Of a DNA stretch of 64,000 bases, positions 54,447 to 63,553 are shown piece by piece; the first letter of the stretch is position 1; each line of letters starts with the position of its first letter. Location of the stretch: the NCBI RefSeq assembly GCF_018130785.1, contig NZ_JAFCJT010000007.1, positions 207,486 to 271,485 on the forward strand, written 5' to 3'. The position numbers and the translations under genes were made by a program. Source of the stretch: Bradyrhizobium liaoningense. Lineage in GTDB: Bacteria; Pseudomonadota; Alphaproteobacteria; Rhizobiales; Xanthobacteraceae. The notes below the pieces were generated by a model that was not told where the DNA came from, did no database searches, and saw nothing but the letters and a program-made list of their open reading frames with translations.

Positions 54447-55436
54447 ATGGCTTCCTTCTCGCGGCGACGGTTCGTCCATGCGTTATCGGGCGCGGCGGCG
54501 CTGGCGGCCGTTCCGCGCCGCGGACAGACCACCGATTATCCGTCTCGCCCCATTCGCCTGGTGCTTCCGTATGGAGCCGGCGGGGCCGGCGATCAGATCG
54601 GACGTCCCTGGGTGGACAAGATGACGTCGCTGCTCGGGCCGACCTTCGTCGAATATATCGGCGGCGCCGGCGGCGCGATCGGGACTGCGACGGTCGCGCG
54701 CGAGGAGCCCGACGGCTACTCGCTGCTGCTCGGCAATGGCAGTACGCAGGTCATCATTCCCCTGACTTCGAAAAATCCCGGCTACTCCGCCGACGATTTC
54801 CGCGCGATCTACCGCCTGATCAGCACAGCGCTGGTTTTCGCGGTCCATCCGTCGGTGCCTGCCACGAGCTTGCGAGAATTGATTGTTTACACAAAGGCCA
54901 ATCCGGGAAGGCTGTCCTACGGTACCCCCGGCATCGGCACCGGCAATCATCTGGTCGGCGAAGCCTTCAAGCAGCAGGCAGGCGCGCTGGACATCGTCCA
55001 CGTGCCGTATCGGGGCATTTCGCAGGCGACCAACGACCTCGCCGGTGGCCAGATATCGCTCGTCATCGGCGTCATGTCCGACCAGCTGAAGCAACTGGGC
55101 GAGGCCGGGAAGGTCAGGCTGCTGGCGGTCACCAGCGAAAAGCGGCTGAGCGGCGCGCCGGAGATTCCGACCGCCGTCGAATCCGGCATGCCGGATCTTC
55201 GTTATGAGGGCTGGTTCGGCATCTTCGCGCCCAGGCACACCGACGACGCGATCATCGACCGGATCGCGCAGGCGACGCGTCTCGCCATGGCCGATCCGGC
55301 GATGCAGGCGAACTACCGTGCGCAAGGCATCGAGCCGGACATCGACTCAGGTCCCGACAACTTCCAGCGTATTGTCGATGCGACAACGGCCAGCCTTGCG
55401 CCCGTGATCAAGTCGATCGGGCTGAGCAATTTGTGA
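54447..55436 (+). CDS. Bug/TctC-family tricarboxylate-type solute-binding protein
   Basis: 329 aa from ATG 54447; the frame is open to 54330 but the Tat signal starts here (SRRRFVHALSGAAALAAV). The mature protein begins with the Bug signature YPSRPIRLVLPYGAGGAGDQ, and later GYSLLLGNGSTQVI, RLSYGTPGIGTGNHLVGEAF and VPYRGISQATNDLAGGQ. It binds a carboxylated ligand in the periplasm. No TctA/TctB membrane components are adjacent, as is usual for orphan Bug proteins. Divergent from regulator C. Confidence 0.9.
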   Translation: MASFSRRRFVHALSGAAALAAVPRRGQTTDYPSRPIRLVLPYGAGGAGDQIGRPWVDKMTSLLGPTFVEYIGGAGGAIGTATVAREEPDGYSLLLGNGSTQVIIPLTSKNPGYSADDFRAIYRLISTALVFAVHPSVPATSLRELIVYTKANPGRLSYGTPGIGTGNHLVGEAFKQQAGALDIVHVPYRGISQATNDLAGGQISLVIGVMSDQLKQLGEAGKVRLLAVTSEKRLSGAPEIPTAVESGMPDLRYEGWFGIFAPRHTDDAIIDRIAQATRLAMADPAMQANYRAQGIEPDIDSGPDNFQRIVDATTASLAPVIKSIGLSNL

Positions 55437-55442
55437 GGCGGC

Positions 55443-56603
55443 TCAGGCCTCGACGCGCGATGTCTGGCGGCCCTCCGCCGTGACGATGCGCGCCGACAGC
55501 GCGACGAGACACATCAGCGCGGCCAACAGCCAGAACGCCGTCGGCAATCCGCCAAGCCGTGCGACGAAGCCGACACCGGCGGGACCGATGAGGATGCCCG
55601 CATAGCCCGCGGTCGTGATCGCCGCGACGGCGAGCCCCGTCGGCATCACAGTCTGCCTTGCCGCCCGGCGGAACAGCACCGGCACGAGGTTCGATGCACC
55701 GAGGCCGATCAGCAGGAAGCCGCCGATGGCGACGGCGGCAACGGGCGCCGTCAGCAGGACGGCGAAGCCCGCGATCGCAATGAGGCTTCCCCAGATCAAT
55801 GTCGTGCGATCCCCGATGCGCGCAACGACGGCGTCGCCGCCAAGCCGCCCCATCGTCATCGCGACCGAGAACACGATATAGCCGATCCCGCCCTGCGCTT
55901 CGGAGACGAGGCCGGCGCCGATGACGAGCAGCGCGCCCCAATCGAGCATCGCGCCCTCGACGAGGAAGGTGATGGCACCGAGCAGCGCCAGCAGCAGCAC
56001 GGAGCCGTGCGGCAGCACGAAGAGCGGTCCGTCCTGCACCTGCACCGAACGAAGCAGGCGCGGCCAGGCCGCCAGCATCGCGACCAGCATCAGCACGGAG
56101 CAGATCAGCGTGCAGGCGAGCGCGCCGAGTTGCAGCGAGAGCAGCGCAGTCATCAAGGCGGCTCCCGCGAAGCCGCCGATACTGAACAGCGCGTGGAAGC
56201 CGGACATCAGCGGGCGGCCCGCGTCGCGCTCCACCTCGACCGCATGGATGTTCATGGCGACGTCGATGGAGCCTAGCGCGGCGCCGAAGGCGAACAGGGC
56301 CAGCGCCAATGTTGCAGGCGTGCTCGCGATCGCAAGCAGCGGCAGCACCAGCGCCAGACCGAGCCCGCCCGCAATGATGATCGGCTTGCTGCCGTAGCGC
56401 GCGCTCATGATTCCGGTCAGAAGCATCGCGACGACCGAGCCGATGCCGAGGCTGAGCAGGAGCAATCCAAGAACGCCGTCATCGACGCCGAGCCGCGTCT
56501 TTGCGAACGGCACCAGCGGCGCCCAGCACGCGATACCGAAGCCCGCGACGAGGAAGGCGAGCCGCGTCGCAAGGCGCGTTGCCGGCCGGTCGGCAGAATG
56601 CAT
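55443..56603 (-). CDS. MFS transporter
   Basis: 386 aa with 12 predicted helices: FGIACWAPLVPFAKTRLGVD near the start, then LLLSLGIGSVVAMLLTGIMS and the loop ARYGSKPIIIAGG. The sequence GSIDVAMNIHAVEVERDAGR is typical of the FucP/YbjJ-like MFS group. Substrate unknown. It converges on the Bug gene with 6 bp between them. Confidence 0.88.
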   Translation of the reverse strand: MHSADRPATRLATRLAFLVAGFGIACWAPLVPFAKTRLGVDDGVLGLLLLSLGIGSVVAMLLTGIMSARYGSKPIIIAGGLGLALVLPLLAIASTPATLALALFAFGAALGSIDVAMNIHAVEVERDAGRPLMSGFHALFSIGGFAGAALMTALLSLQLGALACTLICSVLMLVAMLAAWPRLLRSVQVQDGPLFVLPHGSVLLLALLGAITFLVEGAMLDWGALLVIGAGLVSEAQGGIGYIVFSVAMTMGRLGGDAVVARIGDRTTLIWGSLIAIAGFAVLLTAPVAAVAIGGFLLIGLGASNLVPVLFRRAARQTVMPTGLAVAAITTAGYAGILIGPAGVGFVARLGGLPTAFWLLAALMCLVALSARIVTAEGRQTSRVEA

Positions 56604-56666
56604 GGGAACTCCGGGAAGAAGCAGGGCAGGAGGGCGTGATCGACAAGCCCGATGATTGCCGCAACT

Positions 56667-57983
56667 TTATGTCCGGTAAGCGCCCGAACTGTCGCCGGTC
56701 TTGGCGAGCTGCAGGCGGACGCGCAGGCCCCCTGGCGCGTTGTCGAGCAGCTGCAACGTTCCATCATGCGCGGTCACGATCGCCTGCGCGATCGAGAGGC
56801 CGAGGCCAAATCCCGCGGTCTCGTCCATGGTGCGCGCTTCCTCGCCGCGCACGAAGGGTTCCAGCATCGCCGCCTTCCTGTCGTCGGGAATGCCGGGTCC
56901 GTCGTCTGACACGTCGATGAGGAGACGATCGCCCGCGGTGACCAGCGTGACCTCGATCCGGGTTCCGAAGCGCGTGGCGTTCTGGACGAGATTGGTGACC
57001 GCGCGGATGATCTCGTCAGGCCGCAGCACGAATGTCGCCCTGTCGGGGCCGGAATAGCCCACCGCGTGTCCGCAATCGGAAAACTGCTCGCAAACCATTT
57101 GCAGCAGCGCGGCGACGTCCACCAGCGTCGGCTTGACCGGACTTTCGTTGCGCAACAGCGACAGCACCGATTCGAGCATCGACTGCATCTGGTCGAGATC
57201 GCGAACGGTTTGCGTGCGTTGCGCCGGATCCTCGATATATTCCGAGCGCAGCCGCAGGCGTGTGATCGGGGTGCGCAGATCGTGGCTGATGGCGGCCAGC
57301 ATGCGGGTTCTGTCGTTCATCAGTGCGGCGATGCGCTCGCGCATCCGGTTGAGCGCTCTCGCTGTTGACTTGATCTCCTCGGGGCCGGTTTCGGGTAGCG
57401 GAGCGGATGTCCGGCTCAGGCTGAAGTCCTCCGCCGCGCGCGCGAAGGCCGACAAGGGCGAGGAGAGCGCGCGACCGGCCCAGATGCCGAGCAGCGTGAC
57501 GCTCGCTACCAGGAACAGCAGCGTAGAGGTCCAGAGGCCGCTGACGAAAGCCGGCATCTTGGGTGATCCGATCGTGGCTTCGAGCACGTCGTCGTTGTCG
57601 AGATAGAACCAGACGCGATCCTCTTTCGCCTCGGTGCCGCGAATGAGATCTACCTTGAACGGCGATGGGACGTTCAAATGCGTCCGCTTCGGCAAGGCGG
57701 AGGTAGAGACAGCTTCCCGCAATTGCAGCCTCAGCGCCGGAAAGGTCCGACTGATGCTGTTGAGCACGGTGGCGCGCTCCGCTTGCGGCGTATTGGTGAT
57801 GATCTGCGCGATCAGCTCGAACTGCTCGACCGGCCTGTCCGCCAGGAGCTTCGGCTGGCTGAGCAGAAAATATCCGGCGATCAGTACATGGATCAGGATC
57901 AGCGAAACCAGGACCAGGGCTGCGATCTGTCCGCTGATCCGCCTGAAGCTGAACAGCGCCACGATGTCGGCGGCGCGGCTCAT
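56667..57983 (-). CDS. Membrane sensor histidine kinase (EnvZ-like)
   Basis: 438 aa from ATG 57983, which overlaps the stop of the response regulator gene (ATGA). Two membrane helices (about residues 19-39 and 152-172) bracket a periplasmic domain of about 110 residues; a HAMP domain follows (GRALSSPLSAFARAAEDFSL), then the H box LAAISHDLRTPITRLRLRSE and an HATPase domain (VTNLVQNATRFG, DDGPGIPDDR, GFGLGLSIAQAIV). A 702-codon frame that runs through the regulator gene is an artefact. It likely senses an envelope signal and may govern the adjacent MacAB operon. Confidence 0.92.
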   Translation of the reverse strand: MSRAADIVALFSFRRISGQIAALVLVSLILIHVLIAGYFLLSQPKLLADRPVEQFELIAQIITNTPQAERATVLNSISRTFPALRLQLREAVSTSALPKRTHLNVPSPFKVDLIRGTEAKEDRVWFYLDNDDVLEATIGSPKMPAFVSGLWTSTLLFLVASVTLLGIWAGRALSSPLSAFARAAEDFSLSRTSAPLPETGPEEIKSTARALNRMRERIAALMNDRTRMLAAISHDLRTPITRLRLRSEYIEDPAQRTQTVRDLDQMQSMLESVLSLLRNESPVKPTLVDVAALLQMVCEQFSDCGHAVGYSGPDRATFVLRPDEIIRAVTNLVQNATRFGTRIEVTLVTAGDRLLIDVSDDGPGIPDDRKAAMLEPFVRGEEARTMDETAGFGLGLSIAQAIVTAHDGTLQLLDNAPGGLRVRLQLAKTGDSSGAYRT

Positions 57984-58693
57984 GCTTCCTTCACCACCGG
58001 CGTGAAGATGTAGCCGCCGGTGCGGATGGTCTTGATCACCGACGTGCCGTCCGTCCGGTCGAGCTTGCGGCGCAGCCGGCTGACCAGCACGTCGATGCTG
58101 CGGCCGAAGCTTCCGCCGGGGCGGCCGCGCGTCATGCTCAAAAGGCTGTCGCGGGTGAGAATGCGGCCGGCCCGCTCGCAAAACGCTTGCAGCAGGTCGA
58201 ACTCGGCGCTGGTCAGCGGCACCTGCGCGCCTTCGGGGTTGCGCAACTCCCGCAGGCGAAGATCGATGGTCCAGCCCTGGAACTTCAGGCGCGTCGCGGT
58301 GGAGCTGGCGGTGAGGCCGCTTGATTGCCGGCGCAGCACCGCGTTGATCCTGGCGAGCAGCTCGCGCGGGTTGAACGGTTTTGGCAGATAGTCGTCGGCC
58401 CCCATTTCGAGGCCGAGGATCCGGTCGAGATCCTCGCCCTTCGCGGTGAGGATGATGATGGGCGTCGTCGTCTCCATCCGCAGCCGGCGGCAGAGGCTCA
58501 AGCCGTCCTCTCCGGGCAGCATCAGGTCGAGCACGATCAGATCGGCCCGGTTCTGCGACAGATGCCGGTCCATCTCCTTGCCGTTCGTGACGGTGCTGAC
58601 CGCGAACGATTGATCGCCCAGGTAACGTGCGATGAGGTCGCGGGTCTGCTGGTCGTCCTCGACGACCAGGATGTTCGGCATGCTTTTGGTCAT
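57980..58693 (-). CDS. OmpR-family response regulator
   Basis: 237 aa from ATG 58693 (MTKSMPNILVVEDDQQ; ATG 58681 is an alternative). The receiver has the phospho-acceptor Asp in LIVLDLMLPGEDGLSLC and Lys in YLPKPFNPREL; the output domain is an OmpR-type winged helix (LTSAEFDLLQAFCERAGRIL; IDVLVSRLRRKLDRTDG). It forms a two-component system with the coupled kinase. Its start lies 90 bp downstream of the macB-like stop on the same strand. Confidence 0.92.
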   Translation of the reverse strand: MTKSMPNILVVEDDQQTRDLIARYLGDQSFAVSTVTNGKEMDRHLSQNRADLIVLDLMLPGEDGLSLCRRLRMETTTPIIILTAKGEDLDRILGLEMGADDYLPKPFNPRELLARINAVLRRQSSGLTASSTATRLKFQGWTIDLRLRELRNPEGAQVPLTSAEFDLLQAFCERAGRILTRDSLLSMTRGRPGGSFGRSIDVLVSRLRRKLDRTDGTSVIKTIRTGGYIFTPVVKEA

Positions 58694-58783
58694 GATTGAG
58701 ATCGCATCGGGGGTACCGATCGTTGATCCATTTGCGGACGATTGTCTCGTCCGAAGAACTACGGTCATGGTGCAATCCTACGG

Positions 58784-60757
58784 TCAGTCACGGCTCAGCG
58801 CCACTACGGGGTCGAGGAAGGCGGCACGGCGGGCGGGGAAAAAGCCGAAGGCGACCCCGATCCCGGTCGAGGTCAGGAACGCCGCGCCGATCGAGAACAT
58901 CGAATAGGTGACCTGGAATCCCGGCGCCGCGATGTTGATGGCGACGCCGAGCAGGACCGCGATCAAGATGCCGGCAATACCGCCGATGGACGAGATCAGC
59001 GTCGCCTCCACCAGGAACTGCTGGAGGATGTCGCTGCGCCGGGCGCCCACCGCCATGCGCACGCCGATCTCGCTGATCCGTTCCGAGACCGACACCAGCA
59101 TGATGTTCATGACGCCGATGCCGCCGACGACCAGCGAGATCACCGCGATCGCCGCCACGAGGAACGCCAGCGTCTGCGTGGTGCTCGTGATGGTGCGGCG
59201 GATATCGTCGGTGTTGAGGATAACGAAATCCCTGGTGTTGTGCCGCTGCGTCAGCAGTGTGGTGACCGCATCCTGCGCCAGATTGGTGGAGATCTCGTCG
59301 CTGATCCGGAGCAGCACGCTGCGAAGCGCGCGGTTGCCGGTGAACTGGGCCTGCACGGTAGTGTAGGGCAGGTAGACCGAGAGGTTCTGGTTCGAGCCGA
59401 ATCCGCCCTGCTGCTGGGCGATCACGCCGACGATGCGGCACGGCACCTTGCCGAGCCAGATCACGCGGCCGATGCCCGAGGTCTGGTCGTCGGCGAAGAA
59501 GGTCTTGCGGGTGTTGTCGTCGATGACGGCCTGCCGCTCGATGTTGCGGACGGCGTCGCTGTCGAACAGGCGGCCCTTCGCGAGCTTGGCGCCCTTGACC
59601 TGGAAATAGCTCTCGCCGACGCCGTTCACCAGCACGTTGGATTCGTTGCCGCGGTAGCGAACCGTGGTGCTGGTCGAGACCGTCGGGGTGACGCCGGCAA
59701 TGAAACTCTGCCGGTCGAGCGCGCGGGCATCGTCGAGCACCAGCGTCCTGATCTTGCCGGCGCGCGCGTCGCCAAAGTCCTTTCCGGGAAAGACCTCGAT
59801 CGTGTTGGTGCCGAGGCTCGATATGTCGGACAGCACCTTGCGCTGGGAGGCGTTCCCGAGCGCGACCACCGACGACACCGCGGCGATGCCGATGATGATG
59901 CCGAGCATGGTCAAAAATGCGCGCAGCCGGTGCGCGGCCATCGCGACCAGCGCCATCCGCGATGCCTCTCGCAGACGCCCCAAGGCGCCGGTCCAGCCGG
60001 CACCGCTGTCGCATGCAGTTCGGGCGATCGCTTCAGTCGGCTCCGGTGCGGCCGCCCCTTCCGTGCGGCGATCGGAGACGATCTTGCCGTCCCGCAATTC
60101 GATGATGCGCTCGGCCCGGGCGGCGACATCGGCATCGTGAGTGACGATGATGATCGTTCGCCCCTCGCGATGAAGCTCCTTCAGGATCTTCAGAACCTCC
60201 TCGCCGCTGCGCCGGTCGAGCGCACCGGTGGGCTCGTCCGCCAGGATGACTTCGGCGCCGTTGATCAGCGCCCGCGCGATCGAGACGCGCTGCTGCTGGC
60301 CGCCCGAGAGCTGGTTCGGGCGATGGCCGCCTCGGGTAGCCACGCCCAGTCGCTCGAGCAGCCCGGTCGCACGCGTGCGGCGCTCTCGCGCCTTCATCCC
60401 GGCATAGACCGCGGGGATCTCTACGTTTTCGACAGCAGAGAGGTCCCCGAGCAGATTGTAACGCTGGAAGATGAAGCCGAAATGCTCGCGGCGCAGCGCC
60501 GCCAGCTCGTCCGCGTCGAGCTCGGAGACGTTCTTGCGGGCGACGCGATAGGCGCCCGACGTCGGGCGATCGAGGCAGCCGAGGATATTGAGCAGCGTCG
60601 ATTTGCCCGACCCGGACGAGCCGATGATGGCGACCATCTCGCCGGGCTGGATGCTCAGCGACAGATCGTCGAGCGCCACCACGGTGGTGTCGCCGGCCGC
60701 GAACTCGCGGCGAATGTTCTGGAGATCGATGATCGGGTCGGCCAAGTGAGGGATCAT
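58784..60757 (-). CDS. macB: MacB-type ABC transporter (ATPase-permease fusion)
   Basis: 657 aa. N-terminal ATPase: Walker A GSSGSGKST, signature LSGGQQQRVSIARAL, Walker B VILADEPTGALD. Residues about 270-657 hold four membrane helices with the large periplasmic domain between helices 1 and 2, then FFPARRAAFLDPVVALSRD at the end. MacB exports macrolides, peptides, siderophores or heme precursors by a mechanotransmission mechanism with MacA and an outer-membrane channel. All three genes are present here in order. One base separates it from the macA stop. Confidence 0.94.
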   Translation of the reverse strand: MIPHLADPIIDLQNIRREFAAGDTTVVALDDLSLSIQPGEMVAIIGSSGSGKSTLLNILGCLDRPTSGAYRVARKNVSELDADELAALRREHFGFIFQRYNLLGDLSAVENVEIPAVYAGMKARERRTRATGLLERLGVATRGGHRPNQLSGGQQQRVSIARALINGAEVILADEPTGALDRRSGEEVLKILKELHREGRTIIIVTHDADVAARAERIIELRDGKIVSDRRTEGAAAPEPTEAIARTACDSGAGWTGALGRLREASRMALVAMAAHRLRAFLTMLGIIIGIAAVSSVVALGNASQRKVLSDISSLGTNTIEVFPGKDFGDARAGKIRTLVLDDARALDRQSFIAGVTPTVSTSTTVRYRGNESNVLVNGVGESYFQVKGAKLAKGRLFDSDAVRNIERQAVIDDNTRKTFFADDQTSGIGRVIWLGKVPCRIVGVIAQQQGGFGSNQNLSVYLPYTTVQAQFTGNRALRSVLLRISDEISTNLAQDAVTTLLTQRHNTRDFVILNTDDIRRTITSTTQTLAFLVAAIAVISLVVGGIGVMNIMLVSVSERISEIGVRMAVGARRSDILQQFLVEATLISSIGGIAGILIAVLLGVAINIAAPGFQVTYSMFSIGAAFLTSTGIGVAFGFFPARRAAFLDPVVALSRD

Positions 60758-60758
60758 G

Positions 60759-61997
60759 TCAGGGACCTCCCCCTCCCGGCGGACCGCCCGGCATGCCGCG
60801 CGACGCGGCCTGTTCGTTCGCCTCTCCGGTCACGACCCGTTCGCCCTCGTCGAGGCCCGATTTGATCTCGACCGTGGTGCGATCGTTGAGGCCGGTCTTG
60901 ACCTCACGCTCGCGCGCGTCGCCAGATGCGGCAAGCGTGCGGACCATGCTGCGTCCGTCGGACTTCCGCATCACCGCCAGCGCCGGAATGACCTTCACGC
61001 GCTTGGCCTCGCCGGTGACGATGTGCACCTCTGCGGTCATGTAGGTGCGCAGTGCATAATCCCTGTTCGGGACGTTGAAGACGCCGATGTAGTAGATCGC
61101 CGTGCTGGTCGAGCTCGATGAGCTTGACGAGCTCGAGCTCGACGACGTCGTGGTCGAAGAGAAGCTGGCGTCGTTCTTGATCGACTCGGGCGCGGGCTCG
61201 ATCTGCTCCAGTCGTGCCTCGTAGCGGTGATCCTGGTCGCCCAGAATGGTGAAGTAGAGCGATTGCCCCGGCTTGACCTTGACGATGTCTGCCTCGGAGA
61301 TTTCCGCGCGCACGGTCATCGTCTCGAGCTGGCCGAGCACGACGATGGTCGGCGCGGACTGCACCGCGTTGACCGTCTGTCCCTCCTGCGCCACGGTAGC
61401 GAGCACCGTGCCGTCGATCGGCGCGGTGATGCGGGTATATTCGAGGTTGACCCGCGCCGTCTCGACGCTGGCCTCGGCGCCGACGATCAGCGCTTCGAGC
61501 GCTGCGATCTGAGCGCGAGTCTGGCGCACGGTCGAATCCGCGCTGTCGAAATCGCTGCGCGAGGTCGCCCGCTGCGCCAAAGTCGCCTGCTGGCGTGCCA
61601 GATTGGCTTCGGCCAGCACTAGCGCAGCCTCCTTTTCGTCCTTCTGCGCGCGATAGTTCTTCAGCGAAGCTTCCGAGCTGCGCAGATCGTTCTGCCTGGT
61701 GACGGGGTCGATCTGGGCGATGACGTCGCCGGCCTTGACGCTGTCGCCGACGCGCACGTTGAGCGCGGTGATCCGGCCCGACACCTGTGCGCCGACGGCG
61801 GTCAGTCGTGCCGGCTTGAGCGTGCCGCTGGCGAGTACCTCCTCGCGGAGATCGCTGACGGTCACGGGCGCCGTGATGTAGGACTGCGCCTTGCTCGACG
61901 TTCCCGGGAGGCGCGTGGCAGCCACCACGCCGGTCGCAACGACCGCAAGGATCGTAGCGGCGATCTTCACGCGCTTGACGGTGATGATCTCGGTCAC
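60759..61997 (-). CDS. macA: MacA-like efflux adaptor with polyserine insert
   Basis: 412 aa. N-terminal membrane helix (IAATILAVVATGVVAATRLP), lipoyl half-motifs (GQVSGRITALNVRVGDSVKA-type at about 62-85; VNLEYTRITAPIDGTVLATV), hairpin and beta-barrel domains. Around residues 276-302 the barrel is interrupted by a run of Ser and Thr, about 20 residues, mainly Ser. The C terminus ends in a Gly/Pro tail (GMPGGPPGGGGP). It overlaps the outer-membrane factor gene upstream by 4 bp (ATGA). Confidence 0.92.
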   Translation of the reverse strand: MTEIITVKRVKIAATILAVVATGVVAATRLPGTSSKAQSYITAPVTVSDLREEVLASGTLKPARLTAVGAQVSGRITALNVRVGDSVKAGDVIAQIDPVTRQNDLRSSEASLKNYRAQKDEKEAALVLAEANLARQQATLAQRATSRSDFDSADSTVRQTRAQIAALEALIVGAEASVETARVNLEYTRITAPIDGTVLATVAQEGQTVNAVQSAPTIVVLGQLETMTVRAEISEADIVKVKPGQSLYFTILGDQDHRYEARLEQIEPAPESIKNDASFSSTTTSSSSSSSSSSSSTSTAIYYIGVFNVPNRDYALRTYMTAEVHIVTGEAKRVKVIPALAVMRKSDGRSMVRTLAASGDAREREVKTGLNDRTTVEIKSGLDEGERVVTGEANEQAASRGMPGGPPGGGGP

Positions 61998-63553
61998 TTC
62001 AACGCCTCCCGCATGTGCGGTCCCGTATTGCTATCCACGATGATCGGGGTCGAGGTGTCGATCGGATCGGCCCAGCCGCCGCCGAGCGCTTTCGCGAGGG
62101 AAATGTAGTCCTTGGCCGCGGACACCTTGCTCTGGATCAGCGAGTCATCAGCCGAATAGAGCGAACGTTCGGCGTCCAGCACGTCGATGAAGCTGGCGCT
62201 GCCGGTCTCGAACAGCGACCGCGACAATCGCGCGGCCTCGCGATAGTTCCGGGCCGCCTCAGCCAGCTTGGTGGCACGTACCCGCTCGCTCGACAGCGCG
62301 ACCAGCGCGTTCTCGACGTCTTCGAGCGCGGTGAGCAGGGTCGCATGGAACGTCGCGAACGCCTGATCGCGCTGCGCTTCGGCGATCCTGACCGCCGCCT
62401 GGCGCTTGCCGGCATCGAAAACGGGCACGGTTACGGAGGGGCCGACCGACCAGCTCACGCTGGAATATTTTGCGAGATCGCCGGCGCGCAGCGCGGAGGT
62501 GCCGACCGAGCCGGTCAGCGACACTGCCGGATAGCGGTCGGCCTCGGCCTGGCCGATCTTGGCGGTAGCCTGCGCCAGCTTGCGCTCTGCGCTGGCGACG
62601 TCGGGACGGCTCAACAGGAGATCGGCCGGCAGTCCCGTCGGTAGTGGCATGCGCGGTGCAGGCACGGGCGCAGACCGCGCCAGCAGCGCGGCGACGCCAT
62701 CCGGCGGGCGGCCGAGCAGGATACCGAGCCGATGCACGTCGGCAGCGAGTGCTGCCTGATACGTCGGCACGTTGGCTTCCGTGCTGGCGGCCTGGGCGGT
62801 AGCCTTGGCGAGGTCGACGGCGTTGCCACTGCCCGCTTCGTATTTGCTCCGGGTGAGCTTTTCGGTGTCGCGCTGCGAGACCGATGTCCGCTGCGCCAGC
62901 GCGATTCGCGCCTGGTATCCGCGCGCCTCGACGTAATAACCGGCGACGTCACCGATCAGCGTGACGAGACTGTCGCGCAGATCTTCCTCGGCGGACTGTT
63001 CCCCGCGCAGCGCCGCCTCGACGCTCCGCTGCGTGCCGCCGAACAGATCGAGCTCCCAGCTCGAATCGAAGCTCCCCTGGTGAAGCGCATAGGGCGCGCT
63101 GTCGACGAGGACGGAAGAGGAGCCGACACTGGTCTTGTTGTTCGTGACCGAGGCGGTTCCGCTCACGGAAGGAAACAGGCTTGCGGTTGTCTGCTGCAAT
63201 GTCGCGCGCGCCTCGCGCACGACTGCTTTCGCCTTCGCGACGTCAGGGTTGGCTTCGACGGCCAGCTCGACGAGCTGGTTGAGCAGGGGATCGCGCAGGC
63301 GCAGCCACCAGCGATCGAGCCTGCCGCCGTCTCGATGCGAAGCGGTCTTGGTGCTCCAGTGCGAGGGCAAGTCGGGCTTGGGCGGGCCAACATAATCCGG
63401 GCCGACCGCGCAGCCGGCCAATGCGCCGGCCAGCATCAACGCAACGCAAACTGATCTTGCGCGCGAGGCGGCGCTGCGCGACAGGCCGGGCGTCGGATGA
63501 TGGTTCTCCTTTGCGGATGACACGGTACTTGCGACGAACGAGTGTAACGGCAT
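61994..63553 (-). CDS. NodT-type outer-membrane efflux lipoprotein
   Basis: 519 aa from ATG 63553; the frame is open upstream to 63754 but that part has no protein character. A lipoprotein signal (LMLAGALAGCAVGPDYVGPP) places the lipidated Cys about 48 residues in, a long N-region that suggests a start closer to it (GTG near 63525). Two TolC repeats follow: RWWLRLRDPLLNQLVELAVE and YEAGSGNAVDLAKATAQAAS, then GRPPDGVAALLAR and LPADLLLSRPDVASAERKLA. It provides the outer-membrane channel of the MacAB pump. Confidence 0.9.
   Translation of the reverse strand: MPLHSFVASTVSSAKENHHPTPGLSRSAASRARSVCVALMLAGALAGCAVGPDYVGPPKPDLPSHWSTKTASHRDGGRLDRWWLRLRDPLLNQLVELAVEANPDVAKAKAVVREARATLQQTTASLFPSVSGTASVTNNKTSVGSSSVLVDSAPYALHQGSFDSSWELDLFGGTQRSVEAALRGEQSAEEDLRDSLVTLIGDVAGYYVEARGYQARIALAQRTSVSQRDTEKLTRSKYEAGSGNAVDLAKATAQAASTEANVPTYQAALAADVHRLGILLGRPPDGVAALLARSAPVPAPRMPLPTGLPADLLLSRPDVASAERKLAQATAKIGQAEADRYPAVSLTGSVGTSALRAGDLAKYSSVSWSVGPSVTVPVFDAGKRQAAVRIAEAQRDQAFATFHATLLTALEDVENALVALSSERVRATKLAEAARNYREAARLSRSLFETGSASFIDVLDAERSLYSADDSLIQSKVSAAKDYISLAKALGGGWADPIDTSTPIIVDSNTGPHMREALK

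Noticed and set aside
56667..58775. 702-codon frame that appears to fuse a long N-terminal region to the histidine kinase
   Set aside because: The first 264 codons are the out-of-frame shadow of the response regulator gene; the kinase starts at 57983.
61110..61160. Short tandem GAGCTC/GACGTC-like repeats on the + strand
   Set aside because: Not a repeat element: they encode the Ser/Thr tract of the adaptor protein.
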